From: Rhizopus sp. PT2906
Lineage: Eukaryota > Mucoromycota > Mucoromycetes > Mucorales > Rhizopodaceae
DNA: 57,234 bases
Assembly (NCBI GenBank): GCA_025529335.1
Contig: JAMYHX010000269.1
Location: 1-57,234, forward strand
Reading direction: 5' to 3'
Every line of letters begins with the position of its first letter. Position 1 is the first letter of the stretch. The translations under genes and the position numbers were made by a program. Below, one piece after another: positions 1 through 10,981 of the stretch. The notes beneath the pieces are model-generated. The model worked only from the letters and a program-made list of their open reading frames with translations. It was not told the origin of the DNA and made no database searches.

Positions 1-566
1 TGGGCGCACGATCGTAATATTACATCTTTCCCGCCCGAGGCAGTTCATAAAGGAAGGATAGTGGTGACAAAAAAAAAAGCCCTTTTGGGATCAAGGGTAA
101 AAATGTTTTGGAAGGGGTGAATGGGATCAAGTGTAAGATACACTAGTGAGAAGGAGAAGAGGGGAGCGTGTCTTTTATACACTATTTTCAAAAAGTAATG
201 TCGATTCAGGTGTCATATTTTGTATTATAAATTTTCGAATTATGTGATATTCCTTTTAGAAAAACTCTCCCAACATTAAAATATATATTCATATAACATC
301 ATCATCTTTATTACATCATGTGCTTTACACTTTATTCACTGTCATAACATCTGTATCGTCATAATAAACAGTCTATATGTCAAAATGTGTCTTGCTGAAC
401 AACACAAATAGTCATAATGTGTAATTAGGTCGAGGTACAAGTACGACATCAAGTAACTGCTTGTATTAATATACAGGTTTTATAAGCTAAATTTATTCTT
501 TGGCACACAATATAAACTACACAAATAAATACTTTTTTACTATAAAAAGTAATTAAACTATATTAA
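1..566. other. AT-rich spacer
   Basis: I see no gene. The stretch lies downstream of the secreted-protein gene and contains only short broken reading frames and AT-rich sequence. Confidence 0.6.
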
Positions 567-1103
567 TTAGCTGTAATCTCCAGGAACAACCTTTCTGCAG
601 CCATCTTGAGAAATACCAATGTTACAGTCAGCTTGAGACTCACAGCATCGAATACAAAAGGTACCGCCATTAGGTTCAATCAAGTTTACGAAATAATCAA
701 GGTCATTACATTTATGCTGGCTTTGGTCTCTGTTATCGTATTGACCTCCATTATCTGTAGAAGATAGATTGTATACAGATGGGTCAAAGGTACCTGTCAC
801 TTGAGAGTAACTGTCGGTCTTGAGATAGTGAGCAGTTAGGATAAGACCAGAGGGGAAGGTGTATCCACCAAGGGAAGAATTTGTACAGAATGGCTTTCCT
901 TGCTTCTCAGTAGTAGCCACATCTTGACCAGGGGTACCAGGAAGGAAAGAACAGAACTGTGTGTCAGAGAGGACTTGAATGTTGGTAGAATTATAATTGG
1001 TATTGTCAACAGTGGATGTACTGTTGTCATCCCTTCTGTTTAAGACGGGACTTGCAGTAATGACTGATGATAATAAGAGAATGTTAAAGAGAATTGAATA
1101 CAT
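567..1103 (-). CDS. small secreted Cys-rich protein
   Basis: Intronless 178-residue protein. Residues 1-18 form a hydrophobic signal peptide (MYSILFNILLLSSVITAS), followed by an Arg-Arg pair at 23-24 that could be a Kex2-type processing site and a Ser/Thr/Asn-rich stretch with N-glycosylation sequons. The rest has several cysteines, including a C-terminal CIRCCESQADC motif followed by a C and a VVPGDY ending. That ending resembles small extracellular glycoproteins of basidiomycetes and mucoralean fungi (recalled from the family, not searched). The function is unknown; a cell-wall or secreted protein is likely. A TATAAATA lies about 60 bp upstream of the ATG, which supports this start. I am confident that it is a real secreted protein but not what it does. 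Confidence 0.85.
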   Translation of the reverse strand: MYSILFNILLLSSVITASPVLNRRDDNSTSTVDNTNYNSTNIQVLSDTQFCSFLPGTPGQDVATTEKQGKPFCTNSSLGGYTFPSGLILTAHYLKTDSYSQVTGTFDPSVYNLSSTDNGGQYDNRDQSQHKCNDLDYFVNLIEPNGGTFCIRCCESQADCNIGISQDGCRKVVPGDYS

Positions 1104-1159
1104 TGGAGATTGTGTATAGAAAAGGAATAAAATAAAAAAAAAGCTCTACCTTTGTAAGT

Positions 1160-1167
1160 TATTTATA
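1160..1167 (-). promoter_or_regulatory. TATA box of the secreted-protein gene
   Basis: TATAAATA on the minus strand, 57-64 bp upstream of the ATG at 1103. Position and sequence fit a core promoter element. Confidence 0.5.
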
Positions 1168-2111
1168 CTTTAAAGATCGAGACTACACTAATTAAAGCCA
1201 AGGATAATATTTCCATATAAGGTTATTTTTATTTTTATCCTCAAAAGTTGCTGCTGGAACTAAAAAAACATACCTTTTGTCTTGGCAAATGAAGGTTTGT
1301 CTATTTTAGTTTATCATTTTGCTAACAATAGATTAAGCATACACTGATTTCCAAAAATGTTCCTCCTTGAACCGTTTTTGTTGAACGCTTCCAAACTGTC
1401 TTCACGCGCGTGTTTAAGTTCCTAATGTAAAATACGCTAATAACTCAAATGATACTAAAAGCTTCAGGTGATATTAGACTTGATTTATTGTTTATTGACT
1501 AATAAACGCCATAATGTTTTAAAAAAAAATAGTCGCAAAATGAAAGAAAAACTCCTGTCTTATTATTCGTTCTTTGTCAAGGCATTTGATATACGATGAC
1601 GATCATGTAGATCTCTCATACTGATATCATCCATAAATGGTTATTTATACTCTTTTAATAATCTTTTACGCAAATATAACACCATGTATAAAAGGTATTG
1701 TACATGAGTTACTTTATAAAAATATAATTGGTTAAAGAAAAGTGTAACTAGTTATACACTCATTGAGTTGTTAATAGCTGAAGGGACTCTGTGGTGTCTA
1801 TTTTTGCAATAGTGATAGAACAAGGACATTGATTATAAGGTCAGTCTTTATCATTCTTTAAACAAGTACTCAATCTGAAGCACACCACGAACAATAAACA
1901 ACTTTCTAGTATAAAATAGGCTTTGACACATTTTCAAAAGAGTAAACAAAGAACGTCATGAGAAAAATAAAGGGAAAACACACTAGATTTATTAAGGAAA
2001 AGCCAAGCTGTTATTTTCGTTTCATTTTTCGTTTATATTCATTTGATCTACAAAGGGAGCCAGTTTCACAGCGTCTGTGATTCAGGCCAGGCAACTGATC
2101 AAACCAGTCTA
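1168..2111. other. spacer without visible gene
   Basis: AT-rich DNA with no open frame worth calling. A pair of A5 runs (2111-2121) separated by one G marks the border with the GC-rich block. Confidence 0.5.
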
Positions 2112-2462
2112 AAAAGAAAAAGCCATCCCGTCTTCCTAAGCCTTACCCCTAAACAACCGCCGCGCGACTCGCGCTTCAGCACGCATTAAACTACCCAAAA
2201 TAGCTTTTGGTTCGATACCGCCTAGCGACAGCATAAGCATTTTTTCAAGTAGCCACGCTTAGAGGGCACGATCCCCACAGGAATACAGAGCGTGCTTTTT
2301 AGTCACTAGGAGATCCACGGAAGAGATGCCGTGGCAAACTCCAGTATCCTGCTTCCTCTTGAATCACTAACAAGGAAGCGCTAGGTTACAATGTGAGGCA
2401 AAGTGCGTGGTGCACCTTCTGAATACCGTGAATTGACTTGCGACCGAACATAGAAGCGAGCG
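2112..2462 (-). ncRNA. GC-rich hairpin-dense block, candidate structured RNA
   Basis: About 350 bp of clearly higher GC content in an AT-rich spacer. It contains many perfect short inverted repeats: 2309-2312/2339-2342 plus 2315-2320/2329-2334 (GGAG and CCACGG arms), 2351-2357/2373-2379 (GCTTCCT), 2221-2227/2379-2385 (CCTAGCG), 2195-2200/2205-2210 (CCAAAA) and 2162-2166/2070-2074-type arms at 2162-2166/2170-2174 (GCGCG). The outer segments 2162-2177 and 2452-2462 can also pair approximately. Read on the minus strand it ends at two T5 runs, as a pol III terminator would; the plus strand has an internal T6 at 2240-2245. A B-box-like GGTTCGATACC lies at 2209-2219 on the plus strand. I could not match it to SRP, RNase P, MRP, U1-U6 or U3. 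It could instead be a repeat or a decayed coding exon, so strand and class are tentative. Confidence 0.3.
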
Positions 2463-2829
2463 CTGTTTTGGTTGAGTAGACGTAATAAGGAAAAAAAAGA
2501 AAAGAAAAAGGAGAAAACAGACCTATTTATGCATTCTTGAGGAGGCAATTTTCCTACTGGCTATTGAATGCTTTAAATAAAGAGAACATGCAGAGTGACA
2601 CAGTCAGATGAGCGTTACCCAAAGATATAAAAGTGCTAGACTCATTGGCAGTATGCCTATTCTTTTCTTAAAGTAGTGTCAAGTAGTGAATGCACATAAG
2701 TACATAAAGAGTTTATTTAAATATTTATAAAATATACAATATGAAAAGTGCGTGTGAAGAATGGAAAAAGAAAAGGGAGGAAATGATATTTGTTACAGTG
2801 AAGCGAATGAAAAAAAAAAAAAAGGATAA

Positions 2830-5800
2830 TCAAGAAAGTCCACGAAGGATATTCAAGGCTTTGTCTGAACGACGTATACGTAAAGTGTTTAGCTCCACTT
2901 TTGAACATTTGTCTTTTTCTTCTTGCTCTTCTCCTTCTTCAGAAGACACTTCGCAAGCGGAATCAACATCATCTAACTGGCTTGATGCATACGCACCTAA
3001 TCGAGTCAGTCTCTCGATTATCTCATGGTTTGTTCTCAGACCATCGAGTGAGTGACGACGAATCATTCTTCGCAGCTGAAGGCTGGAATTACGTACTTGT
3101 TCTGTTAGCTTGGCTTCCCAAGCATCACCATCTTCAACTAGGGTAGGTATCAAACGCCAAGCGATTATCCACGCCTCCAAACCAGTGACAGCCGTGACAA
3201 ATTCTGCAAGACCAAGAACGGAGCTTTCGAGATCAATAATGTCTTCAGAGTCCTTGAGTATTTGGTTTCTATGCTCATGGTTGTTATCAATACGAGCTAG
3301 CAGCGTTTTCATGGTCATTTTGATCTTTTCGGCATTCCAGAGTTCCTCAACGCCACGGAGCAAATCCTCTGATTTCCCTTTCTTGAGTAAAGCAGCGCCA
3401 ACCAATGTATGTATAATACTCTTCTTGGTGAGACCATCAAGTTGGTTCAGACGTTCCTTGTGTCCAACCATATCAACATCACTTCCCATCATTTCTCGTG
3501 AGACAAGAGAGAGAGGTATCTTTTCCAAGATGGTGTTGATCAATTTATTTGCCGTCTTGGTATCGCTCTTCCATAGAGCTTCTACAATGGCACCTACAGC
3601 TGCCAACCAGTGAGCTAAACGGTGGTAGTCATCCACGCGTTCATGATCCTCTTGAGGAGTCGTCATATCCAATATTTGAGCGAATGCCGTCTCATTAAAA
3701 TCAGAATCCTCTTCTTCTTCATCCCTGAGCTCATCAGAAAGTAAAGGTGCTGCAGTGACAGAGATGATGAGTCGACCAAACTGGGTTTGTAAGTTATCAA
3801 GCAGATGAAGCGTTGAAAGGATACCGACAGGAACAAGGACCGGCGCATTCATAGATAATGACAAACCATAGGCACGATCTTGTTCAAAGTGTTGAATTTG
3901 ATGACTCATGACTTCAAGAGTTTCATTCCAAGCGCGAGATTTAAGCATGACCTCAATACGATCTTCACCATCATCTTCGTGGCAATCAAAGGTCAAGGCG
4001 CTCATTAAAGGATCATCTTCAAGCCCAGATTCGTACATGGCCATACGCCAAAAGTACTTTGATAGACTCTGGCTTATACCGTGATGCGGAATGATAAGAG
4101 CCATTTGTAAGGCAGCTGTAGCATAGACACGAGAACGAGACTGCTCTACGTACTCATTTTCGTCATCCTCCATCATTTCGATCAAGTTGAGCACGCGGAA
4201 GCACGAGAACAGCATAGAGATTCGAGTTACTTGAGGATTGCCTCCTAGACATTCAACCTCGTTCAGTTTGATCCATTTACAGGTTTGAATCCATTGCTCT
4301 TGTGGAGCAAGATCGTGGTCGTCGTACAATATCTCATAGCCTAACCAGTGACGTGAGATGAACCGAGCGATTTCCTTGCACAGAGAAAGGCAAAGTGAAA
4401 CTGTACTACCCCGCTTTTGGGGAAACACAGCCCGTTTACGGTTATTGGGATCATTTTCCAATGATTTGGCCAGGATGTTGTATATCTGCATGCATTTTTG
4501 ATCGCCAGGGGTCAATGAGGTGACATGAGAGGCGATGTTACCGCTTGATGATGATTTGACTCTGGACCGTTTGTTGACGCTCTTGATTCGGAGACTTCCC
4601 AGTATCCAAGATTTGAATAAAGGGAAAAGAAGCTGGTAGAGGCAAATGACAAATATTGTGGTTCTAAATGTAGACCTTATTTGAAAATAAGTAAAAGAAA
4701 CAAGTCTCATCTTTATAGTGGCTTACCATGTATCTTGAGTAGAAAAGAACAGACCAAGGAGGGAACTCTCACGGTTTCCATTATTGGAAGGATACTCATC
4801 CACTGTACGTGAGATGTGATGATGGCTTTCAAATTGCTCTTTTGTCGTCGGACCCGTGAAAAGCGGTGAACTCGAAAAGAAGCTAATAGCCATAAACGCT
4901 GCCATAAAGACTCGATTGGTGACTGATGGTGTAGCAGGAACAAGCGGTACAGGCTCATGCTTGACTTGAGACGCAGTGCCATCATCTGATGTTGACAGTC
5001 GGGATCGTTTTCGTCCTACCGGGCACTTGCGTCGTTGCTTCATTTTTTTCTGGAGCTGACGCTCATACGAGATTTGTTGTTGCATTTCTTGATCTCTCTG
5101 CATTTTTTGCAAAAGGTAGCGGCTGAGAATCTCTTGACCGCCGGGTAATTGGCTTATAAGTGACTGAAGAATATCGTTTTCGTGACGAAGGACATCACCA
5201 CTACGTCTGAGGTGGAGTATATACTCTGTTGCCTTGCGTAGGATGGTAGCTTTATTTAGCTTGGTTGCGATGGCTACACCATCAAGGTATTCTTCATCGT
5301 CCTCGTTGTCATCATCGTCATCGTCGTCGTCATGGCTACTTTTACGCCCCCGCTTAGCTCCGGTTTTGGCGCTATTGTTGCCATCTTTTACTTTTGCATG
5401 AAGGAGGGCGGGAACGGCATTTTTAAGTTCTGTGATACGTTCATTTATATTGTTTCTGTAACGACGTTCGATGACATTATGAGCCCTCTTCTTTTGTTGG
5501 GGGGCGGCTGAGGATGGGTTAGACGTTTGAGCCGTTGCTTGGTCTTGAGACTGAGCAATTTTTATTGTGGCCTTACAAGCTAAGATTAAAAGATAGATGA
5601 ATAAGAGACATGATATGGTTCTAATGATGATGATGATGTACCTAGGTTATTCAACTGTTGTTGTTGTTGTTGATCTGGTACAGAAATGAAATTGAGTGAA
5701 AATGTTTCAGCTTTGGGAGACTGATCAGGGGTTGTTGTAGACGAGTTATTTAATGCTGTATTAACCGTCGTTGCTGTAGATGAAGGTTCAAACAGAGTAG

Positions 5801-6221
5801 TTAGTTGGCCAGGGGAACTGAGTGGTTCTGGAATAGAAGACGGACTACTGAATGGAGATGGTATAGGATCACTGTGAGGCGAAATAAATGATATATCATT
5901 GGGTGGCCACGTGTTATTTTGTTGTGGATATAATTTTAGGCTACTGTTATTTTGAGTGGACAATACAGAGTTGAATGGTAGATCATTATTAGTCATAAAA
6001 TCCAATAGTTGACTGTTTGTAGGCTGGCTGATATTTCTTGAATTGGATTGTTGATAAGCTAAAGGCAAATAGTTTTCAAAGTCCTGCCAGACGTCTATAT
6101 CTTGTTCCATAACCAGCTGTGCCTGTTGTTGTAATTCTCTATCGAATTGGGTTAACGACACGTAGGGCTGTTCGTTGTCTATATTGTCTATGTCAGGTGG
6201 AGGTCTATTGAGTTTATCCAT
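2830..6221 (-). CDS. sre1: SREBP-type membrane-bound bHLH transcription factor
   Basis: Sterol/oxygen-responsive regulator of sterol synthesis, held in the ER membrane and released by proteolysis (family knowledge). Three exons: 6221..5642, 5579..4727 and 4675..2830, giving 1092 residues. Both introns are GT-AG and keep frame. The N-terminus is acidic and Gln/Ser/Pro-rich, an activation-domain style. The bHLH lies at about 221-330: the basic region AHNVIERRYRNNINERI has the SREBP-specific Tyr (Y234), and an Asp-rich loop separates the helices. TM1 is at about 416-432, a short lumenal loop follows, and TM2 is at about 483-506. The roughly 590-residue C-terminal part is the fungal SREBP C-terminal region (DUF2014 type). 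The loop has no RxxL site-1-protease motif, as expected for fungi that use another cleavage route. Intron 2 cuts the loop just before TM2. The start was chosen at the first Met after a poly-T leader. Confidence 0.93.
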
Positions 6222-6769
6222 TAAAGAAGAAGAACAATAGAAAAGAAAGAAAAAGAAAAAGAAAGAGAAAACAATTAGACATATACAAACATCACACAAA
6301 CACACAAACAGACGCCTACATTGGCAGTTTGAAAATTCTGGCGTGATTTATGTCAATGCATTACTGCGCCGAATCAATAATTGTCACGATTGGCTCTATT
6401 GTCTGACTTTTTTTCATTTATTGGGCAGTCATTAAAGAAATATGGTACGACCTAATAAGTCGATTAGACAAACTGTTCACAAAATGGGTGTATAATTACA
6501 GTCATTTCTTCTTTTGATTCACTGATCATTAAGAAAGTAGAAATGACATGGCAAATATGAACAGCTATTTCTCTGTGAAAGCAATCATAACAATACTATC
6601 TTTGAGGGAGACAAATTAAGCCTACAAGACAAAGTATATGTTCTTTGTACAATTGAGTTTTACATTTTATTCATTTTCATCACATATTACACAAAAGGGA
6701 GGAAGGGAAAGGATTATGAGCAAAGGCTGTTTCTATGACTACATTATTCATAATTAATATTCCATTTAT
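6222..6769. other. spacer, likely SREBP promoter
   Basis: Upstream of the SREBP ATG. It holds ATTGG (inverted CCAAT) near 6389-6393 and A/T-rich tracts, but no gene is seen. Confidence 0.4.
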
Positions 6770-6970
6770 TCAAATGCTCGCTTTAACATACTTATTCTTA
6801 GCCTTCCTCTTCTTCATCTGCTTCTTCTTTCGTAACTTTTTATTTTCCGCAAGGTTGAGAACATCTTTTGGAGGATTACAGATCATTCGGATCAAGATAG
6901 CCTTGGGAGGGTTACAGATCAATCGAACCTTGGTAATTTTTGTTGGTGTAGGTGTAATGACTTGAGACAT
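6770..6970 (-). CDS. small basic protein with a 12-residue internal repeat
   Basis: A 66-residue intronless frame. It contains two tandem 12-residue units, RLICNPPKAILI and RMICNPPKDVLN, followed by a very Lys/Arg-rich tail (KKLRKKKQMKKRKAKNK) that could be a nuclear or RNA-binding segment. A TATAAAAAG-like element lies about 65 bp upstream of the ATG. I do not recognise the family. The repeat unit is also visible in DNA as two near-identical 20-mers 36 bp apart. It may be a real small gene; the antisense 76-residue frame looks like its shadow. Confidence 0.45.
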   Translation of the reverse strand: MSQVITPTPTKITKVRLICNPPKAILIRMICNPPKDVLNLAENKKLRKKKQMKKRKAKNKYVKASI

Positions 6971-7621
6971 ATTCTTTTTATAAAAAAGCGAGTATAAGCG
7001 ATTCCGTTATCTCTACCCTTTCCCTTCTTTTTATACTTTATTCGAATTTCACCTAATCATCACGACAATCATCATTTGCTATTATTTATTTAAAAAGCTC
7101 TTATTGATGTAATTTTAAAAAAGACTTTTTGCATAAAGTTATTCGTTATTTCCAAAAATGAGCGTGAATAGTAGCTATCAAAATTTGAAGTATTACATTT
7201 TCTATAATCTGCGTCTTGCAGCAACTTGATCTGAACTCTTGGTTTATTGTTTTTTGTGTAGTGTTTATCAATCATCGTCTCTTTCTTTTCTCTCTTTGAA
7301 TGATACAAGTCTCTCTATTGCTCAGATTAGCTTGTCTTGTACATTTCTCGTTTATCTCTGATCGATGCTTGGTTTTTCTATCGTCATTCTTTACTTTTAA
7401 AATCTTCCGAAGCTGATTAATACAAAGTACAACGCCGTGATGCTCCTTTCTGTACAAAGTATAGGATTATAACAAAGTAACCCAACATATTCTACTCTTT
7501 ATCTTTTTATCAAATGTTCGCTATTTTTAAGTTGTCTTTTTCCCCCTTTTTCACAATGATAAATGTTTATAAACTAACGGCAATAATTAAAAAAACAGTA
7601 TTGACCGACTTTATTAAAAGT
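6971..7621. other. spacer without visible gene
   Basis: AT-rich stretch between the small basic gene and the 3' end of ALG3. The short frames here show no motif and I left them out. Confidence 0.5.
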
Positions 7622-9170
7622 TTAGGTTTTGACCTTGACTTCTTCTCGGCTTAAATGATATCTATAAATACCAACCAATAGCATAAAATGACAGACAAGC
7701 AATGTATAGGAACTTTGTTTTGTAGAAGGAAATGTTAACCAACACATCTCAATGGTCGCTAATATCAAGACCTTTGTCACTGGAAATTGAGATATTGATA
7801 ACTCACTTGTCCAAAGTAAGTAGGGAAGGGTTTGAAAATACCAAGAGTAGAATTGATAGTGTAGTGATCTTGCAAATAGGATTCCGATCAAATTAGATGT
7901 GAACATCATCGAGATAATATCTATATACAAGATACACACAAAATGAGCCATAGTTCATCCTATAGAGTTCAATATTACCATCATTTGATATAACGACGCT
8001 TCCACCGGCGAATCCTCTTTTCAATACGCTTAGTAAACCGCCTTTACTTGATTATATAATCTGTTAGTAACAAATACATGTTTATAAAAGAGATACATTA
8101 CGGTTTCAGCCAAATGTGGATGATAAAGGCAAACAGAACACCTCCATGTCCTGCCAGAAGTAGCTTTGAAAACCAATCTGATAAGAATGTCTCTTTGCTG
8201 ATCATGCGCCAGTTAACGGTCCAAGTGTAGTCAAAGGCACGACCAAACTCGAATGCTTTAGAAAAGTACGACTTGGGGTAACTCGCAAGAAAAGGATACG
8301 CCAGCAATCCCTACAGAATGTTAAGATTTTTCTTTTGGAGGTTCGGCAACTTACTTGAGTCATGGCTAATAATCCCAATTGTCCCACTGTCTTCCATGCA
8401 CCCAACGTTAACCATAGCAATATCCCAAAAGCAGGAAAGAATAACAAAACGTTCATTTTGATTGACAGTGCACAACTGAATAAAACGGTACTTAGTGTCC
8501 ATCGTCGATAGGTCATTGCCAAAATACACGCGTACATAAAGGACATGGCTACAGGATCATTAAAGCAACGAAGCAAGAAGATCGAATGAAATCGCTTGGA
8601 GCATGCCAATAATAGAATCACATAGGGTGGAACTTTCTTGGATCGGCTATAGATGCCCATCACGATTGACTGATTGATCAAATATAGAGCTTCAAACATG
8701 TACTGGGCAGTGCGAATGTTGGTGCCTCTGTTTGTGAGATAATACAAGAGAGAATAGATATAGACAAATCCAGCTGGGTACCTAAAAAGATAAAAACCGT
8801 TACGTATATTGTATCTTTAAACTCTCTATTTGCTTTTTTACACCAAGGGTCCAGTATCTCCTCTAAGCTTTGTGTAGTCGCGCTCACCGTTTAAAAATCC
8901 TTCGACTTCTTGCATATATGCCTTCCAATCGATCTCTGTATCTATTCAACGCTTTTATTAGTGCTTACAGCATGTATGCATATATACACACTTACAGGAT
9001 ACTTTTTGTACAATCAACGTGCTCAACACAAATTCACCTACAAGTACTAAACCTGCAAGATGCCAGAAATATTGTGGATCGCATAAAAATCGAGCCAGTG
9101 TATTCTTAATATCCTTTAAACCATACACTCGTCTTGAAGCTGGCTTTCTTCTGGTTGTTGTTTTTGGCAT
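7622..9170 (-). CDS. alg3: ALG3 dolichyl-P-Man alpha-1,3-mannosyltransferase
   Basis: ER membrane enzyme that adds the first Dol-P-Man-dependent mannose to Man5GlcNAc2-PP-dolichol during N-glycan precursor assembly. Six exons: 9170..8996, 8941..8842, 8781..8355, 8310..8102, 8046..7979 and 7920..7622, giving 425 residues, close to the human (438) and yeast (458) enzymes. Diagnostic motifs across the joins are VSYTEIDWKAYMQEVEG, DYTKLRGDTGPLVYPAGF, FNDPVAMSF, WTVNWR and ARSLHYQFYSWYFQTLP. Several hydrophobic segments fit a multi-pass protein. The exon 5 acceptor (AAG at 8049-8047) and the intron before the SNLIGILFARSLHYQ exon are chosen by frame and family fit and are the least certain joins. 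It is divergent from the Mim2-like gene across 472 bp. Confidence 0.93.
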
Positions 9171-9642
9171 GGCTTCACACCAACTGCCAAGATGAGTATA
9201 TAATAAAATAACAAAGGCATGTTTTTTTTTCTTTTTCAATTTTAACCTTTCATGGCGGACTTTTACTAGAATGGAAATGCTAAGTAAACAATCCAACATG
9301 CAGTAAAGATTGGCATAATGCCCTTATTCATGGCGATCTAACCGTTTTCTCGACCTTCATTTTTTTTTTTTGCAAGCAGTGTAGTAACCATATCATCATG
9401 ACAACAGCATAATTATTACTCTTTTGAATTCAATACACGGTATAGACCTCCCTGCAGGCAACTGATCGAGGTTACTCCGAAATAACTACCCCTCTTTTCA
9501 GTCATTTATACGCTAAAGGTGTAAGAAGAACAGTGATAACTGTATGCGTCCTTATTAATATGACTTAATGATAAATGATGAGCATTATTTAACTTAAAAT
9601 AGTAATTTTTATTTTTTTGTATTTCTTTGTTTATTTTTTATA
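9171..9642. promoter_or_regulatory. divergent promoter region ALG3 / Mim2-like
   Basis: Spacer of 472 bp between two divergent genes. It is AT-rich, with no other gene. It must carry both promoters, but I see no specific site that I can defend. Confidence 0.4.
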
Positions 9643-10029
9643 ATGTCATCAAGAAATTACAATCCATATTCAAGTCTTGACGAAGAGATTGATGACGAAC
9701 CAGTGCGTTATGAAGAAGAAGACGACAACAGTTTATATTCTTATGATGCAGAAGCAGAATGGGAAGAAAGTAAACAACAAATTCAGACATTGTTCGCGCT
9801 AGTCATATTTCCATTTGCTGGTAAATGGTTAGGCAAGAAGTTTTCATTCTGGTGTAAGTGCTTTATTGTGTGCTTAGAGTGATTGTGAACTAAAAAGTCT
9901 TTAGTGTGGGCCAACTATTTAACAAAGTCAACACCATTAGCTTCGCGTTTCGGTCTCAGTAGTCCAACTCAACCATCCCTCTCCTCAAGTCTTGGTTCCC
10001 TAATAAATTCTGTTAATAGGTTCCGTTAA
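9643..10029 (+). CDS. Mim2-like mitochondrial outer-membrane import protein (probable)
   Basis: Two exons, 9643..9853 and 9905..10029, give 111 residues. The N-terminal 45 residues are acidic (runs of Glu/Asp/Tyr). Then comes EWEESKQQIQTLFALVIFPFAGKWLGKKFSFW, a short stretch ending in a single hydrophobic segment (about 48-62) and basic residues, and a Ser/Pro-rich tail. This layout (acidic N-terminus, one C-terminal-half TM, basic flank) fits fungal Mim2, part of the MIM complex that inserts alpha-helical outer-membrane proteins. The assignment rests on layout and remembered motif similarity, not on an alignment. The intron GTAAGT...TTTAG keeps frame. Confidence 0.6.
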
Positions 10030-10411
10030 GTCGCCGCCATTAATAAACATCCATTTGATTGTCTTTGACTTATTTAAATGACAATGGAGCCACATTATTT
10101 AGCATTTAACAAAGGAGCGCAGCCTTGTTGTTGGTTCAAGCATTAAAGTGGATGCTTTAAGATTGTGTGTGTGTCTTTGAAGAGAGAGAGAAAGACTAAC
10201 CTTTAGTTCATGCATGTAAGAGAATTGATCAAGTTCTTTATAACAAAGATTCTTTCATAAAGTATCGGAAAACTAAATGATTTGACAAGATACGACAGAG
10301 AGAGAGACAACACTGCATTCAAAGGTTTTTAGTCAAAAACCTGCTCTAAATTGCCCTCTATTCACTGGTCAGCTGCTCATCAAACTTCACGTGATTCGTT
10401 ATGTAATTCAG

Positions 10412-10677
10412 ATGTCTGAAACTATCGACGATCCTCTCTTAAGGGGTGCTTCCTACCTTACTGGTACTGCCTTCATCTCCAAATACTTTGTCGATCATTC
10501 TCTAGGTCATTCTCTAGTACTTGACTATACGTAATCATCACGATAAGTCATCTCTTCTCCCAGTGTCTAACTTTCCTAATTGGCCTTGGCATTGTTTCTT
10601 TGATAACATTTATTCTCTTGTTTTACTCCCATAGTGCCTCTTTTCTCTTGTACTCGGCATGGGTTTCATTGACCTGA
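10412..10677 (+). CDS. possible two-exon small membrane protein
   Basis: Tentative model with exons 10412..10516 and 10564..10677, giving 72 residues. Exon 1 encodes MSETIDDPLLRGASYLTG and continues to a Leu. The intron runs from GTACTT to a pyrimidine-rich CCCAG. Exon 2 encodes a strongly hydrophobic segment (LTFLIGLGIVSLITFILLFY). The codon choice is rich in CTC/CTT/TCC, unlike the flanking spacer, which suggests coding DNA. A second acceptor (CCCATAG at about 10634) would give a different C-terminus, so the splicing is uncertain. I do not recognise the family. Confidence 0.3.
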
Positions 10678-10981
10678 ACCGACAACTGAGAGACCATTGC
10701 GGTCATTTAATGACTTTATTACCTAAAAAAGACATGATTGTTTTTTTTGTATTATAACAAAGCGAGACTATTGTTTATCTTTTTTAGTTAGTTTCCATAG
10801 TTTCATAAATAATAGCTTTCTCTAAGGAGAGAAGAGGGAGAAACAACTACTCTTTACAACAACAACAACAACAACAACTATCTGAGATTAAATGTGTGTA
10901 GCCTTACTTCCTCCTTATTTGTAAAATTTATTTATTTCATTTCTTCTTCTTCTTCTTTTACTCTTTTCTTTATTTTTAAAA

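Noticed and set aside
2195..2230. tRNA-like T arm (GGTTCGATACC)
   Set aside because: The flanks form no acceptor, D or anticodon stems, so no tRNA can be folded around it; kept only as a B-box-like note.
2112..2462. Identification of the GC-rich block as SRP, RNase P or MRP RNA
   Set aside because: UGUAAC- and AGAUGCCGUG-like pieces resemble parts of these RNAs, but the other required conserved regions (domain IV loop, CR-I/CR-V) are absent or in the wrong order.
3110..3613. 167-residue plus-strand frame inside the SREBP C-terminal region
   Set aside because: Opposite a clear coding exon; low-complexity Ser-rich composition and no motif.
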